Of a stretch of DNA of 64,000 bases, positions 35,086 through 44,907 are shown one piece after another. Position 1 is the stretch's first letter, and each line of letters starts with the position of its first letter. The notes beneath the pieces were generated by a model. It worked only from the letters and a program-made list of their open reading frames with translations. It made no database searches and was not told where the DNA came from. Made by a program: the position numbers and the translations under genes. Origin of the DNA: Treponema sp. (lineage in GTDB: Bacteria > Spirochaetota > Spirochaetia > Treponematales > Treponemataceae); the NCBI GenBank assembly GCA_017616165.1, contig JAFZYR010000013.1, positions 20,562 to 84,561 of the forward strand, in the 5' to 3' direction.

Positions 35086-37611
35086 ATGAATTACGAAAAT
35101 TTCACAATAAAAACGCAGGAGGCTCTGCAGGAGTCTTCTTCAATTGCAAATAAAAACGATAGCGCCGAAATTGCTCCGGAGCATGTGCTTGAGGCCCTTC
35201 TTGAACAGCAGGATGGACTTACTGTACCGGTTGTAGAGCGTATTGGTGTAAGCGCTACAGAGCTCAATAATAAGGTAAAGGACCTTGTGCGCAGTAATCC
35301 TAAGGTTTCTGGTTCTGCACAGGTTTATTTTTCTTCCCAGATGCAAAAGGTGCTGGCCAATGCCGAAAAGGAAATGTCTGCACTTAAGGACCAGTATCTT
35401 AGTACAGAGCATCTTCTGCTTGCCATTGCAGACTCAGACACAAGAGCGGGCGACCTGCTTAGAAAATGCGGTATAACCCGTAAGGCTGTGCTTGAGGCAT
35501 TAAAATCTGTTCGTGGCAATCAGACTGTAGATTCTCAGGACCCAGAAAGCACGATGCGTTCACTTGAAAAATACTGCCGTGATCTTACTGCAGCGGCTCG
35601 TCAGGATAAGATAGACCCTGTAATCGGCCGTGATGAAGAGATAAGACGTGTAATGCAGGTGCTTTGCCGCCGTACAAAAAATAATCCTGTAATTATCGGT
35701 GAGCCTGGAGTAGGTAAAACCGCCATTGTAGAAGGTCTTGCTCGTCGTATTGCAGCAGGAGATGTTCCGGATAGTCTTAAAAACAAACGCCTTCTGGCCC
35801 TGGACCTTGGAAGCCTTGTTGCCGGTGCAAAATTCCGCGGAGAATTTGAAGAAAGACTTAAGGCACTCATAACCGAAGTTACCCGTAGCGAAGGACAGAT
35901 AATCCTCTTTATTGATGAGCTTCATACTCTTGTTGGCGCCGGTGCCAGCGAAGGAAGCATGGATGCCTCAAATCTTCTTAAGCCGGCTCTTGCCCGTGGA
36001 GAACTCAGAGCCATTGGTGCTACAACCCTGGATGAATACCGCAAGTACATAGAAAAGGATGCTGCCCTGGAGCGAAGATTCCAGCAGGTATATTGTGCAG
36101 AGCCTTCTGTAGAAGATACGATTGCAATCCTTCGTGGACTAAGAGAAAAGTACGAAATACATCACGGAGTGCGCATAGAGGATGAGTCTCTTGTTGCAGC
36201 CGCAGTTTTGTCCAACCGTTATATAACCTCTCGCTTTTTGCCGGATAAAGCAATTGACCTTGTTGATGAAGCTGCCAGCCGTCTTAAGATGGAAATTGAA
36301 AGTCAGCCGGTAGAGCTTGATCAGGTTGAACGCAAGGTGCTTCAGCTGCAGATAGAACGTCAGTCTCTTTCCAAAGAAGATGACCAGGCAAGCAAGGAGC
36401 GTCTTGAAAAGCTTGATAAGGAGCTTGCAGAGCTCAATGCCAAAAAGGATGCAATGCGCCTTCAGTGGCAGAATGAAAAAAATAAAATTGACCAGAGTCG
36501 CAAAGCAAAGGAGCAGCTGGAGCAGGCACGCTTTGATCAGGAAAAATATACCCGCGAAGGCAACCTGGAAAAGGCCGCAGAAATTAAATACTCAGTAATT
36601 CCTGAGCTTGAAAAACAGATTGCCGAGGCTGCAAAAAATGAACAGGAGTCACAGGACCAGACCAAGGATTCTCTTTTACGCCAGTCTGTAACCGAAGAAG
36701 ATATTGCCCGCGTTGTAAGCAGCTGGACAGGCATTCCTGTTGCCAAAATGATGACCGGCGAAAAACAGAAATACATGGAGCTTGAAAAGGTTTTGCATAA
36801 GCGTGTTGTCGGTCAGGATCAGGCAGTGCAGGTAGTAAGCGATGCAATCCGTCGTAACCGAAGCGGACTGAGTGATCCAAACCGTCCTCTTGGAAGCTTC
36901 TTGTTCCTGGGACCTACAGGTGTTGGAAAAACAGAGCTTGCAAAAACTCTTGCAGATTTTCTTTTTAATGATGAAAAGGCTCTTACCCGTCTTGATATGA
37001 GTGAGTACATGGAAAAGTTTAGTGTCACACGCCTTATTGGAGCTCCACCGGGATACGTAGGTTATGACGAAGGTGGCCAGCTTACCGAAGCAGTTCGCCG
37101 CCGCCCGTACAGCGTAATTTTGTTTGATGAAATTGAAAAGGCACATCCAGATGTATTCAATGTTTTACTTCAGGTGCTTGATGACGGACGCCTTACAGAC
37201 GGACAGGGCAGGGTAGTAGACTTTAAAAATACAATTATCATAATGACAAGCAACTTAAAGCCGGAAATGCTGCGCGATTTCTTCCGTCCGGAATTCTTAA
37301 ACCGAATTGATGAAACCGTAATCTTTAATTCGCTTGGAAAGGATGCCATTGCCTCTATCGTTAAGCTTCAGCTGGAGCGTGTTCAGAGCCGTCTTGATGA
37401 CCGCAAGATTAAGCTCAACTTTGATGACAGTGCCCTGGACTTTTTGTGCCAGGCCGGCTACGACCCAGATATGGGTGCCCGCCCAGTAAAACGCGCCATC
37501 CAGAATTATGTAGAAAACGCGTTGGCAAAAGAACTGCTTTCGGGTAATATAGCAGAAGGTGATGAGGTAAATGTCACAGCCGGACAAGACGGACTCATCA
37601 TTAAGAGGTAA
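35086..37611 (+). CDS. clpB: ATP-dependent disaggregase ClpB
   Basis: 841 residues from the ATG at 35086 (AGGTGA 5 nt upstream). Order: Clp N-domain, AAA1 with GEPGVGKT near 206, coiled middle domain (about 395-530), AAA2 with GPTGVGKT near 609, arginine finger/sensor segments and C-terminal domain. It rescues aggregated protein with DnaK. Oddity: between TSNL and FRPEFLNR in AAA2 there are only eight residues (KPEMLRDF), about 20 fewer than in E. coli or Thermus ClpB, an in-frame deletion after sensor 1. No CIRCE or sigma-32 site was seen upstream. Confidence 0.95.
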   Translation: MNYENFTIKTQEALQESSSIANKNDSAEIAPEHVLEALLEQQDGLTVPVVERIGVSATELNNKVKDLVRSNPKVSGSAQVYFSSQMQKVLANAEKEMSALKDQYLSTEHLLLAIADSDTRAGDLLRKCGITRKAVLEALKSVRGNQTVDSQDPESTMRSLEKYCRDLTAAARQDKIDPVIGRDEEIRRVMQVLCRRTKNNPVIIGEPGVGKTAIVEGLARRIAAGDVPDSLKNKRLLALDLGSLVAGAKFRGEFEERLKALITEVTRSEGQIILFIDELHTLVGAGASEGSMDASNLLKPALARGELRAIGATTLDEYRKYIEKDAALERRFQQVYCAEPSVEDTIAILRGLREKYEIHHGVRIEDESLVAAAVLSNRYITSRFLPDKAIDLVDEAASRLKMEIESQPVELDQVERKVLQLQIERQSLSKEDDQASKERLEKLDKELAELNAKKDAMRLQWQNEKNKIDQSRKAKEQLEQARFDQEKYTREGNLEKAAEIKYSVIPELEKQIAEAAKNEQESQDQTKDSLLRQSVTEEDIARVVSSWTGIPVAKMMTGEKQKYMELEKVLHKRVVGQDQAVQVVSDAIRRNRSGLSDPNRPLGSFLFLGPTGVGKTELAKTLADFLFNDEKALTRLDMSEYMEKFSVTRLIGAPPGYVGYDEGGQLTEAVRRRPYSVILFDEIEKAHPDVFNVLLQVLDDGRLTDGQGRVVDFKNTIIIMTSNLKPEMLRDFFRPEFLNRIDETVIFNSLGKDAIASIVKLQLERVQSRLDDRKIKLNFDDSALDFLCQAGYDPDMGARPVKRAIQNYVENALAKELLSGNIAEGDEVNVTAGQDGLIIKR

Positions 37612-37613
37612 CT

Positions 37614-38363
37614 ATGAGTATTAAAAGCGAAGCCATTGCCTGGGTTAAAGACTATTTTGCAAAAAACGGCAACAGTGAAACAAAGGCCGTAATTGGAATT
37701 TCGGGTGGCAAGGATTCTGCCACAGTTGCAGCACTTTGTTGTGCAGCACTTGGAAAAGACCGTGTAATTGGTGTAATGATGCCAAACGGTGTTCAATCAG
37801 ATATAGAGGATTCTAAAAACATTTGTAAATTCCTTGGGATAAAAAATTACACTGTAAATATTGAAGATGCCTACCGCGGACTTACCTGCGAGCTCAAAAA
37901 GGCAGTTGGCGTTGGTGTAACTCCAGCTCAGTACAATACAAACACTCCTGCACGCTTGCGCATGGCAACCCTTTACAGCATTGCAGCTTTGGAAGGAAAC
38001 TGCCGCGTATCAAACAACGGAAACAAAAGTGAATGCCTTGTAGGGTATTTTACACTTTGGGGCGACGGAGCCGGAGACTTTGCACCACTTGCAAATCTTT
38101 ATGTAAGCGAGGTTATAAAGCTTGGCCTTGCACTCGGACTTCCTGAGGAGTTTGTAAAAAAGGCACCTTCTGACGGAATGTCGGGCATGACAGACGAAGA
38201 CAAGCTTGGCTTTACCTATGCAGACATAGAAAAGGTTGCAAGAGGCAAGACAGACAAAATGGACCCGGCTCTTGTAAAAACTATCAAGGGCAGAATTAAG
38301 TCCATGGCCTTTAAGAAAAAGCTTTTGAATCTTCCAAACTTTAAGCCGTCGACTGCAAAATAA
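37614..38363 (+). CDS. nadE: Ammonia-dependent NAD synthetase
   Basis: 249 residues. It amidates nicotinic acid adenine dinucleotide to NAD. The N-type ATP-pyrophosphatase P-loop ISGGKDSATVAAL is near residue 29, and NNGNKSECLVGYFTLWGDGAGD is family-typical. There is no glutaminase domain, so free ammonia is the donor. It starts 2 bp after clpB and its stop overlaps the rlmJ start (TAATG). Confidence 0.92.
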   Translation: MSIKSEAIAWVKDYFAKNGNSETKAVIGISGGKDSATVAALCCAALGKDRVIGVMMPNGVQSDIEDSKNICKFLGIKNYTVNIEDAYRGLTCELKKAVGVGVTPAQYNTNTPARLRMATLYSIAALEGNCRVSNNGNKSECLVGYFTLWGDGAGDFAPLANLYVSEVIKLGLALGLPEEFVKKAPSDGMSGMTDEDKLGFTYADIEKVARGKTDKMDPALVKTIKGRIKSMAFKKKLLNLPNFKPSTAK

Positions 38364-39268
38364 TGCTTTCTTACCAGCACGCTTTTCATGCGGGAAATCA
38401 TGCAGATATACTCAAGCACTATGTTCTGTTTTCTGTAATACAGGCACTCAACACAAAGGAAAAGCCGTATACTCTGTATGATACCCACGCAGGAAGCGGG
38501 CTTTATGACATGCTGGATAACCGCAGCCTTAAGACAAACGAAGCCCGCTCCGGCATCCTTACGCTGGTGCAGGCTGTAAAAAATGCAGGCAGTGAACCGG
38601 TTCCTCAAGACCTGACTGCCTACCTTGATTATGTTCAGGGCTATCTGGATAAAAGCCTTTACCCCGGTTCTCCAAAAATAGAGCAGGACCTTATGCGTGG
38701 TCAGGACACACTAATCTTATCCGAGCTGCATCCTGCAGAAATTGAAAACCTGCGAAAAAATCTACACGATACAAGCATTGCTTCCGGCTCAAAAAAGTCC
38801 GTTCAGATTCACGAACGCTCCGGCTGGGAAATGCTCAAGGCTCTTACTCCTCCTTTAACAAGCCGTGGCGCAGCCCTTATAGATCCAAGCTACGAGGAAG
38901 CAGACGACTACGAAGCTGCTGCTCAGACTATCTGTGCCGTTCACAAAAAATGGACCAACGGAATTATAATGCTATGGTATCCGCTGCTTGCCCACCGCCA
39001 GGAGCAGATACAGGGCATGAAGGCTTTTATAAAAGAGTTTGTTCATTCCATAAATGCAAATACACAGATAGATGAATATGAGCTTTGCGTAAATACAAGC
39101 GACTCTCACAAAGAAACCTCACTCCAGGAGGTCTTACACGATGAGGACAAAAAAAATCCGCCCCGGTTATACGGAAGCGGAATGCTTGTTATAAATACGC
39201 CCTGGAAGCTTGTCCAGCAGGCAGCTCAAACTCTTAGTTTTTTGGAGCGGGTACTTTGGGCTTGTTAG
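38363..39268 (+). CDS. rlmJ: 23S rRNA adenine-N6 methyltransferase RlmJ
   Basis: 301 residues. The N-terminal LSYQHAFHAGNHADILKH is the RlmJ signature, and YDTHAGSGLYD is the SAM-binding region. The catalytic DPPY motif reads DPSYEE (near residue 173). In E. coli the enzyme methylates A2030 of 23S rRNA. The last 35 bp overlap the 3' end of the ParB-domain gene on the other strand. Confidence 0.9.
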   Translation: MLSYQHAFHAGNHADILKHYVLFSVIQALNTKEKPYTLYDTHAGSGLYDMLDNRSLKTNEARSGILTLVQAVKNAGSEPVPQDLTAYLDYVQGYLDKSLYPGSPKIEQDLMRGQDTLILSELHPAEIENLRKNLHDTSIASGSKKSVQIHERSGWEMLKALTPPLTSRGAALIDPSYEEADDYEAAAQTICAVHKKWTNGIIMLWYPLLAHRQEQIQGMKAFIKEFVHSINANTQIDEYELCVNTSDSHKETSLQEVLHDEDKKNPPRLYGSGMLVINTPWKLVQQAAQTLSFLERVLWAC

Positions 39269-39665
39269 AGCCGCCGCGGAAAAAGTCTGCAATCTTCTGA
39301 AACAGCTTTTTAAAGAAAAGATAAATCTTATAGAAAAAGCCCGGGTTACGCAGGCGTTCAAGTCGCTTGTAGCCTTCGAGTAATTCTTCGTCGGTAAATT
39401 CCTTGCGCTGATTGTTTTCTTCAATTTCCATTTCCAGCTGTTCAATTTCGGTAAGGTTATCTACAATGTTTGCATGAATGTTAGTCCATCCAAGCTCCTT
39501 TGCAGCAGTAAGACGACGTTCACCGGCAATGAGCTCGTAGCGGCTGTTTATGGTAATAGGATTTAAAAGCCCGTAGGTGCGCAAGCTTGCCTTGAGCTCT
39601 TCCAGATTACCCAGATCCTTTCGTACGCGTCGTTTAACCTTTATGCTAGAAATTGGTATTAACAT
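39234..39665 (-). CDS. Short ParB-like N-terminal domain protein
   Basis: 143 residues. The ParB/sulfiredoxin-type nucleotide-binding fold is clear (IPISSIKVKRRVRKD, LRTYGLLNPITI, YELIAGERRLTAAKELGW with the GERR box). The usual ParB helix-turn-helix and dimer domains are absent. Instead it ends with an aromatic, Lys-rich amphipathic segment (GFFYKIYLFFKKLFQKIADF) and a Pro/Lys tail, which suggests membrane contact. It lies 9 bp after the PBP gene on the same strand, hinting at an envelope or division role rather than plasmid partition. Confidence 0.8.
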   Translation of the reverse strand: MLIPISSIKVKRRVRKDLGNLEELKASLRTYGLLNPITINSRYELIAGERRLTAAKELGWTNIHANIVDNLTEIEQLEMEIEENNQRKEFTDEELLEGYKRLERLRNPGFFYKIYLFFKKLFQKIADFFRGGSNKPKVPAPKN

Positions 39666-39674
39666 GGCTATACC

Positions 39675-42260
39675 TTATTCCATTAAGTAATTATAGTCAA
39701 TATCATCAGAGACGGTAGACGAGCTGCCCGAATAACCGCTGTTGTCCGATGAATCAAAGTCAAAGCTGTAATCCGAGCTTGTCTCTTCCTTAGAAAAGTC
39801 ATAACCCGGCTTTAAGAAGTCAAGATTAAGTGTGAGCGGAGAAGAATCATAGGTTATAGTTCTTCGCTGACCAGACTGATACATTTCCTTTTCAAGACGT
39901 GCAATGGCAATTGTAGAGTTTGTCTGATTTGAATGAATAGAACAAAGCTCTGTAGGTACTGTTCCCGAAAGAAACCACTGAGTTGTCTTGTGGTCGCCGC
40001 AGGCATCTGTAAGAATCTGACCGCTTACAGAACAAACCGTTGCTTCTATTACGCCTTCAAGAGGCTTGCTCCATTCCTTGGAAGGAAGGTCTGCGTGAAT
40101 CTCGCCCATAAAATCACCCCAGGCATAACCTGCAAGTGTAGAACCTGTAATATTCAAACCAAGTGACTGACCAGGCTTATCAAATCCAAACCAGAAGGCA
40201 GAAGCGTAGTAAGGAGTAAAGCCGCAGGTCCAGGCATCTGCCCAGTTTTGTGTTGTACCGGTCTTACCGGCGGCAGGCATTCTGTAAGATCTTCCGTTAG
40301 AAGCCTTATATTCAAACTTGCCCTTCTGGCCTGCAAGAGTACCACCACCATTTACAGTCTGCTCCAAAAGCTTTGTCATTACAAAGGCAGTCTGTGGAGA
40401 AATAACCTGAATCTTATCCTTCTTGGCTGCCTGCTCTTTACGGATATCAAGCTCCGGTGTAAGGATTACGTTGCCGTCCTTGTCTTCTACAGTACGGATG
40501 GCCATAGGAGTAACCTCTTTACCACCATTTGCAAAAATTGCGTAGGCACGTGCCATTTCTATAGGACGAACAGAACATACACCAAGACCAATAGGGTAGC
40601 CCGGAACAAAGGCGCGGCTAGGAAGCTCCTCTGAGCTTATTCCCAAAAGTGCAACCGCACGGTTTATGGCAGCTTCAAAGCCAATACCATCCAGAACCTT
40701 GAGCGAAGGAACGTTCATAGAGTGAATGAGCGCATAGTAAAGCGAAACATTACCCATCCATTCACCACGGAAGTTCTGAGGAATATATGGCTTACCGTCT
40801 GCAGTATGGAATACAACCGGTGTATCCGAAATCTGCGTAGTCGGTGTAAATTTCTTTGAATCAATTGCGGCAGAGTAGTAGAGCGGCTTAAATGTAGAAC
40901 CAGGCTGAACCTTTGCTTGAACAGCACGGATAAACTGGTTTTCCTGGTCAAACTTACTTCCGCCGACAAGGGCATCAATATAACCTGTCTCCGGTTCAAT
41001 ACAAATCATTGTACCTTCGATGGTTGTTTTTTCATCCTCCTGCTTTGCAAGGGCAACTGCCTTATTTACAATATCAATCTTAAGACGGTCGGTTCCTGTC
41101 ATCATGGAGATAACATCAAGCACAGGATTTATCTGATTAATAAAGGTAGAGTTTGCAACAAACTTAGCACGCTGTTCGCTTACCTTGAGGGATGGAATAT
41201 CAAACAAAAGTGCAAGCAGCTCTGTCAAAGGAATGTAGGTGCTGTAGGCAAGATTTGAACGCGAAGAATGCTCACGCTGATAAAGGTAATTTGCGCGTTC
41301 AATATATTTTTCCATTACAGTCTGTGCAACTTCCTGATGCTGCAGGTTGAGCGTTGTGTTTACCGTAAAGCCCGAAGAATAAATATCATCAGAACCGTAA
41401 ATCATATTGCCAAGCTCGCGGCGTACATATTCACTGAACCATGGAGCCTTGTCATCGCGGGTCATGTATGCAGAAGCAGAGGTACGGGTGTAATCAAATT
41501 CTGCCCAGTAGTTTTCAAAGGACTCGTCTGCCTCCTGCTGGGTAATAAAGTTTGATGCAACCATAGATGTAAGAACATTCTTCTGCATGGTCATTGCGCG
41601 GTTAGGATGATCAAAAGGATTATAGTAAGCAGGGTTAGAAAGCTGAATTACAAGAATTGCTGCTTCTGCCGGAGTAATTTCTGTAGCACTGTGTCCAAAG
41701 TAATATTTTGAAGCAGCGTTTACACCATAGGTGCCACCACCAAAATAAATCTTGTTAAGATAAAGCTCAAGGATTTCGTTTTTTGTGTAGCGGCGTTCCA
41801 TCTGAATAGCCCACCAGAGCTCCTTGATTTTTCGTGTATAAGAAATGTCGGAACGGTCGCAGTAAAGAGTACCTGCAATCTGCTGGGTAAGGGTAGAACC
41901 ACCACCAAGCGACATATGTGCAAGCTTACCAACAACGGCACGGAAAATAGCCTTGAGGCTGTAGCCAGTATGCGAAAAGAATACCCTGTCTTCTCGTGTA
42001 ACAAGAGCATCGATCATCTGCTGAGGAAGATCATTATAGGCAATAATTTCGCGTTTTTCGTCGGAAGAAAATTCTGTAATAAGCTCACCGTTTATATCCA
42101 GAAGCTTTGTAGGAAGTGCGTTGTTAAATTCTGTAAAGTATTCTGAGTTCTTAATATTCTGTGTCTCAGAAAGTGCCCAGCCAAGTCCCGCTCCAAAAAG
42201 AATAGCAAAAACAAAAAGAAGCGAAACAAAAATAACGGCCGTCTTTTTAACCTTAAACAT
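39675..42260 (-). CDS. mrcA: Class A penicillin-binding protein (PBP1A-like)
   Basis: 861 residues from the ATG at 42260, just before VKKTAVIFVSLLFVFAILFG, a membrane anchor. A GT51 glycosyltransferase domain follows (EDRVFFSHTGYSLKAIFRA, GGSTLTQQIAG) and then a transpeptidase domain with SxxK in PGSTFKP near 457, SMN in HSMNVPS and KTGTT near 666. It polymerises and crosslinks peptidoglycan outside the cytoplasmic membrane. The C-terminal 50 residues are Ser/Asp-rich and disordered. A longer frame upstream would cross the promoter and is rejected. The mRNA is predicted leaderless. Confidence 0.95.
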   Translation of the reverse strand: MFKVKKTAVIFVSLLFVFAILFGAGLGWALSETQNIKNSEYFTEFNNALPTKLLDINGELITEFSSDEKREIIAYNDLPQQMIDALVTREDRVFFSHTGYSLKAIFRAVVGKLAHMSLGGGSTLTQQIAGTLYCDRSDISYTRKIKELWWAIQMERRYTKNEILELYLNKIYFGGGTYGVNAASKYYFGHSATEITPAEAAILVIQLSNPAYYNPFDHPNRAMTMQKNVLTSMVASNFITQQEADESFENYWAEFDYTRTSASAYMTRDDKAPWFSEYVRRELGNMIYGSDDIYSSGFTVNTTLNLQHQEVAQTVMEKYIERANYLYQREHSSRSNLAYSTYIPLTELLALLFDIPSLKVSEQRAKFVANSTFINQINPVLDVISMMTGTDRLKIDIVNKAVALAKQEDEKTTIEGTMICIEPETGYIDALVGGSKFDQENQFIRAVQAKVQPGSTFKPLYYSAAIDSKKFTPTTQISDTPVVFHTADGKPYIPQNFRGEWMGNVSLYYALIHSMNVPSLKVLDGIGFEAAINRAVALLGISSEELPSRAFVPGYPIGLGVCSVRPIEMARAYAIFANGGKEVTPMAIRTVEDKDGNVILTPELDIRKEQAAKKDKIQVISPQTAFVMTKLLEQTVNGGGTLAGQKGKFEYKASNGRSYRMPAAGKTGTTQNWADAWTCGFTPYYASAFWFGFDKPGQSLGLNITGSTLAGYAWGDFMGEIHADLPSKEWSKPLEGVIEATVCSVSGQILTDACGDHKTTQWFLSGTVPTELCSIHSNQTNSTIAIARLEKEMYQSGQRRTITYDSSPLTLNLDFLKPGYDFSKEETSSDYSFDFDSSDNSGYSGSSSTVSDDIDYNYLME

Positions 42261-42267
42261 ACCCAAT

Positions 42268-42296
42268 ATTATAGTAAAAATGCACCTTCTTAACAA
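42268..42296 (-). promoter_or_regulatory. Promoter of the class A PBP gene, leaderless
   Basis: TTGTTA (42291-42296), 17-nt spacer, TATAAT (42268-42273) on the minus strand; the start codon is 7 nt downstream. Confidence 0.6.
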
Positions 42297-42309
42297 TATC
42301 ACAAGGGGC

Positions 42310-42338
42310 AAAAAAAAAGGCACGGATTAGACCGTGCC
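42310..42338 (-). terminator. Terminator of the ferredoxin/M23/PEGA gene run
   Basis: GGCACGG, 6-nt loop, CCGTGCC followed by TTTTTTTTT on the minus strand, after the PEGA gene. Confidence 0.85.
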
Positions 42339-42352
42339 ATGCCCATCAGGCA

Positions 42353-42389
42353 ATCAGGGACATGGGTGGGAGGGGAAAATGTCCCTGAT
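42353..42389. repeat. Perfect hairpin with a G-quadruplex motif in its loop
   Basis: ATCAGGGACAT (42353-42363) pairs perfectly with ATGTCCCTGAT (42379-42389). The region also has four G-runs, GGG-ACAT-GGG-T-GGG-A-GGGG (42357-42375, plus strand), which share bases with the stem. Either fold excludes the other. Confidence 0.6.
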
Positions 42390-42442
42390 ATTTTAAATAT
42401 CGGGTGTAAGAGCCAAAATCTTTAATGATTTTAAAAAGATTT

Positions 42443-43462
42443 TTAGTCGGATTCTTCAATCTCAAGGTCTACAGTAAGGTTTACCTTGTAGGTGCGGCCT
42501 TTTGTAACCGAAATTGTGCGTAAAATCTCGTAATCGCCTATTTTACAGCGGATTTTATGGTCGCCTTCTGTAAGAAGTGTCTCTTTTCCAAGGGAATCAA
42601 AAAGCTCTTCGTCAAGATAAACCTTTGCACCCTCAGGAGCGGTAATAATTACCGAAGGCTCTATGCTTTTGAGCTCCACAGGAACTTCAATTTTTTTAGC
42701 CTGGTCAATTCTTACCTTGCGTACTTCGGTTCTGTAGTTTTCCGAAATTACCGAAATATTGTGGATTCCGGTAGTCATTACAATGCCTTTTTCGGCAACT
42801 GCAGTATCGTATGGCTCATTGTCTATAAAAACAGTAACCTTGTCTGAACCTGCTGTACCTGAGCCCTCCGGCAATTCAGGGTAGGTAAGCTTAAGCTTTA
42901 TAAAGCCCTTGTCGCTAAGAATAGGACGTACGGTAAAGGTTATTTTGGAATTCATAACCTCGTCGGGAACACCCTTCATAATCTGCTGGAGACGCAGGAA
43001 TACAAAGTTTCCCTGAGCCGAAGGTATTTTTTCTATGGTTTTTGTGTACTGGTCTGTTTTGAACTGTGCGTTTTGAGTAAGCGGAACCTGCAAAACCCAC
43101 GAAAGCTTGCCCGGAAGCACGCCAAAAAATATCTTTGTCCCCGAAAAATCAATCTGCTGTGGAGTAGGGTTTGGACGTATGCCGTCATAAATATAGGCAC
43201 CGCAGCAGTCTCGCCAGGTTGCAGTTTCTTCCGGTATTTCCATTTTTATTTCTATGCCTTCCAGAAAAAGCCGCTCTTCGGGGATACGGATTGTAAGGGC
43301 ATCATTAAGCCCGATTTTTTCAGAAGCAGAATAGACAGGATCTTCCTTGAGCTCCAGCACATGACATTTGGCTACACGGAAGGTTTCGGCATATATAAAG
43401 GCAGACGACAGAACTGTAAAAAGCAGAGAGAAAATTATTTTTCTTTTTGCAAACCGAATCAT
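42443..43462 (-). CDS. Secreted PEGA-domain protein
   Basis: 339 residues from the ATG at 43462 (GAGGTG upstream). A signal peptide is visible (IIFSLLFTVLSSAFIYAE). The C-terminal half holds PEGA-like beta repeats (VTVFIDNEPYDTAVAEKGI; PSVIITAPEGAKVYLDEEL). PEGA domains are common in spirochaete envelope proteins and are thought to bind cell wall or other envelope parts. It follows the M23 peptidase gene by 13 bp, so the two are probably co-expressed in the periplasm. Confidence 0.82.
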   Translation of the reverse strand: MIRFAKRKIIFSLLFTVLSSAFIYAETFRVAKCHVLELKEDPVYSASEKIGLNDALTIRIPEERLFLEGIEIKMEIPEETATWRDCCGAYIYDGIRPNPTPQQIDFSGTKIFFGVLPGKLSWVLQVPLTQNAQFKTDQYTKTIEKIPSAQGNFVFLRLQQIMKGVPDEVMNSKITFTVRPILSDKGFIKLKLTYPELPEGSGTAGSDKVTVFIDNEPYDTAVAEKGIVMTTGIHNISVISENYRTEVRKVRIDQAKKIEVPVELKSIEPSVIITAPEGAKVYLDEELFDSLGKETLLTEGDHKIRCKIGDYEILRTISVTKGRTYKVNLTVDLEIEESD

Positions 43463-43475
43463 GGGGTAACACCTC

Positions 43476-44459
43476 TTATTTAAGGTCCAATTTTGTCTGA
43501 GGGTCCTGGGCTTTTCCTCCCTGTCGTATCTCAAAATGCAAGTGTGACCCTGTTGCCATACCCGTGTGCCCTACATAGCCTATTATATCACCTTTTTTTA
43601 CAAATTGGTACTGATTTACGCAAAATGAGCTCAAATGTGCATAAACACTGGTCATTTTTCCTGTATCGTGCGTTAAAATGATGTAATTTCCAAAGGTTTC
43701 GTCATTTTCTATACAGTAGGCTACGTGACCATCCTTAATTGCATAGACCGGAGTTCCTTCTGCTGCTGCCAGGTCTATACCGTTGTGATCCTTCCACTGG
43801 CCGTTTACAGGATTCTGTCTTTTTCCAAAGCCGGACGAAACCCAGAAGCTGCCCTTTGCCAGAGGCAGTCCCATTGCCGAATCGGTAAAAAAGTAACGCA
43901 GAGTGGCGGGAAGTCGTATGTCCATAAAAAAGACATAATTCACTCCGTTTATATTATAATAGCCTTCGCTTTGAGAAAGGTCCTTGTCGGCATAAGCTTC
44001 CCTCAAAAGTGTTTCAAAGGCAGTCTTACATTCATTTGCATCTTCTTTTATAAAAAGCCCGGGCACCACAGGAAGAATAAGAGTTTTTCCAATAAGGTCT
44101 TCGGTAGAGCATTCAAGCCCGTTTAAGCTGGCTATGGTTTCGTAGGTAATATTACATCGCGAAGCAAGCGACATAAGCTGCGACTCTCCCCAGTGAAGTG
44201 TTTCCTTGTCGGCTGCTGTAAAGGTGTGCTTAAAAAAAAGAATGTCGGGTTCAGACCTAGAGGAACGAAGAGCCATGTAATTGTCTTCTACAATTTTTTG
44301 ATATTCTGTATAAAGAGATTCCTTGTCGCGGGAAGATAAGGTTGTTATTTCCGGCAGCCTTTCCACATCAACATTTACCGTTTTTTGTGCAAAACATAAC
44401 GGTGCCGTGAAAATAATCAGAAAAATGAAGGCTGAAAACAGCTTTTTTTTACGATTCAT
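43476..44459 (-). CDS. LysM-M23 family peptidoglycan endopeptidase
   Basis: 327 residues from the ATG at 44459. A signal peptide (LFSAFIFLIIFTAPLCFA) precedes a LysM-like segment (LMSLASRCNITYETIASLNG) and a C-terminal LytM/M23 domain with the zinc ligands HNGID near 227 and HLHFE near 310, plus GNYIILTHDTG and YVGHTG. The metal residues are complete, so it is probably an active endopeptidase rather than an EnvC/NlpD-type activator. It overlaps the upstream membrane-protein gene by 11 bp. Confidence 0.9.
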   Translation of the reverse strand: MNRKKKLFSAFIFLIIFTAPLCFAQKTVNVDVERLPEITTLSSRDKESLYTEYQKIVEDNYMALRSSRSEPDILFFKHTFTAADKETLHWGESQLMSLASRCNITYETIASLNGLECSTEDLIGKTLILPVVPGLFIKEDANECKTAFETLLREAYADKDLSQSEGYYNINGVNYVFFMDIRLPATLRYFFTDSAMGLPLAKGSFWVSSGFGKRQNPVNGQWKDHNGIDLAAAEGTPVYAIKDGHVAYCIENDETFGNYIILTHDTGKMTSVYAHLSSFCVNQYQFVKKGDIIGYVGHTGMATGSHLHFEIRQGGKAQDPQTKLDLK

Positions 44460-44664
44460 TTTTTCGTCTCTTAGAAAGGATTTTTCGGACGACAAGAAAG
44501 AGAAGGAGCAGGGCAGCAATAATAAAAACCGTCACTGTGTATGCCTTTGGACAACCGGTTGCAAATTTCCACAGAGGAAATACAAGTACAACGGTTGCCG
44601 CAATGCATACGGCAATAAGAAGAAGAAATCTTAAAAAAGTCAGGAGACGGTTCTTAATATTCAA
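44449..44664 (-). CDS. Small two-helix membrane protein
   Basis: 71 residues with a TTG start and no clear ribosome site. Two hydrophobic segments (FLRFLLLIAVCIAATVVLVF and VFIIAALLLLFLVVRKIL) are followed by a basic tail. Function unknown. It overlaps the M23 peptidase start by 11 bp and lies 18 bp after the ferredoxin gene; the overlap supports translational coupling. Confidence 0.6.
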   Translation of the reverse strand: MNIKNRLLTFLRFLLLIAVCIAATVVLVFPLWKFATGCPKAYTVTVFIIAALLLLFLVVRKILSKRRKNES

Positions 44665-44682
44665 AAGCTTGTTAGAATTAAA

Positions 44683-44850
44683 CTATTCTTCAACAATAGC
44701 TTCTGCAGGGCAGGATGCAACACAAGTTCCACAGGAAATACATTTTTCCTGGTCGATTACGCGGGCATCATCCTTTTCCGAAATAGCTTCTACCGGGCAG
44801 TCCGGTTCACAAGCTCCACAATTTACACAAGCGTCTGTAATTTTAAACAT
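44683..44850 (-). CDS. 2[4Fe-4S] ferredoxin
   Basis: 55 residues. Two complete cluster motifs are visible, CVNCGACEPDCP and CISCGTCVASCP, in the clostridial-type arrangement. It carries electrons at low potential in the cytoplasm, for example with pyruvate:ferredoxin oxidoreductase in an anaerobe. GGGAGA lies 7 nt before the ATG at 44850. Confidence 0.95.
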   Translation of the reverse strand: MFKITDACVNCGACEPDCPVEAISEKDDARVIDQEKCISCGTCVASCPAEAIVEE

Positions 44851-44907
44851 ACAGTTCTCCCTAAAAATAAGTTGTAATATAAAAATAATACATCATAACT
44901 GTAAATA

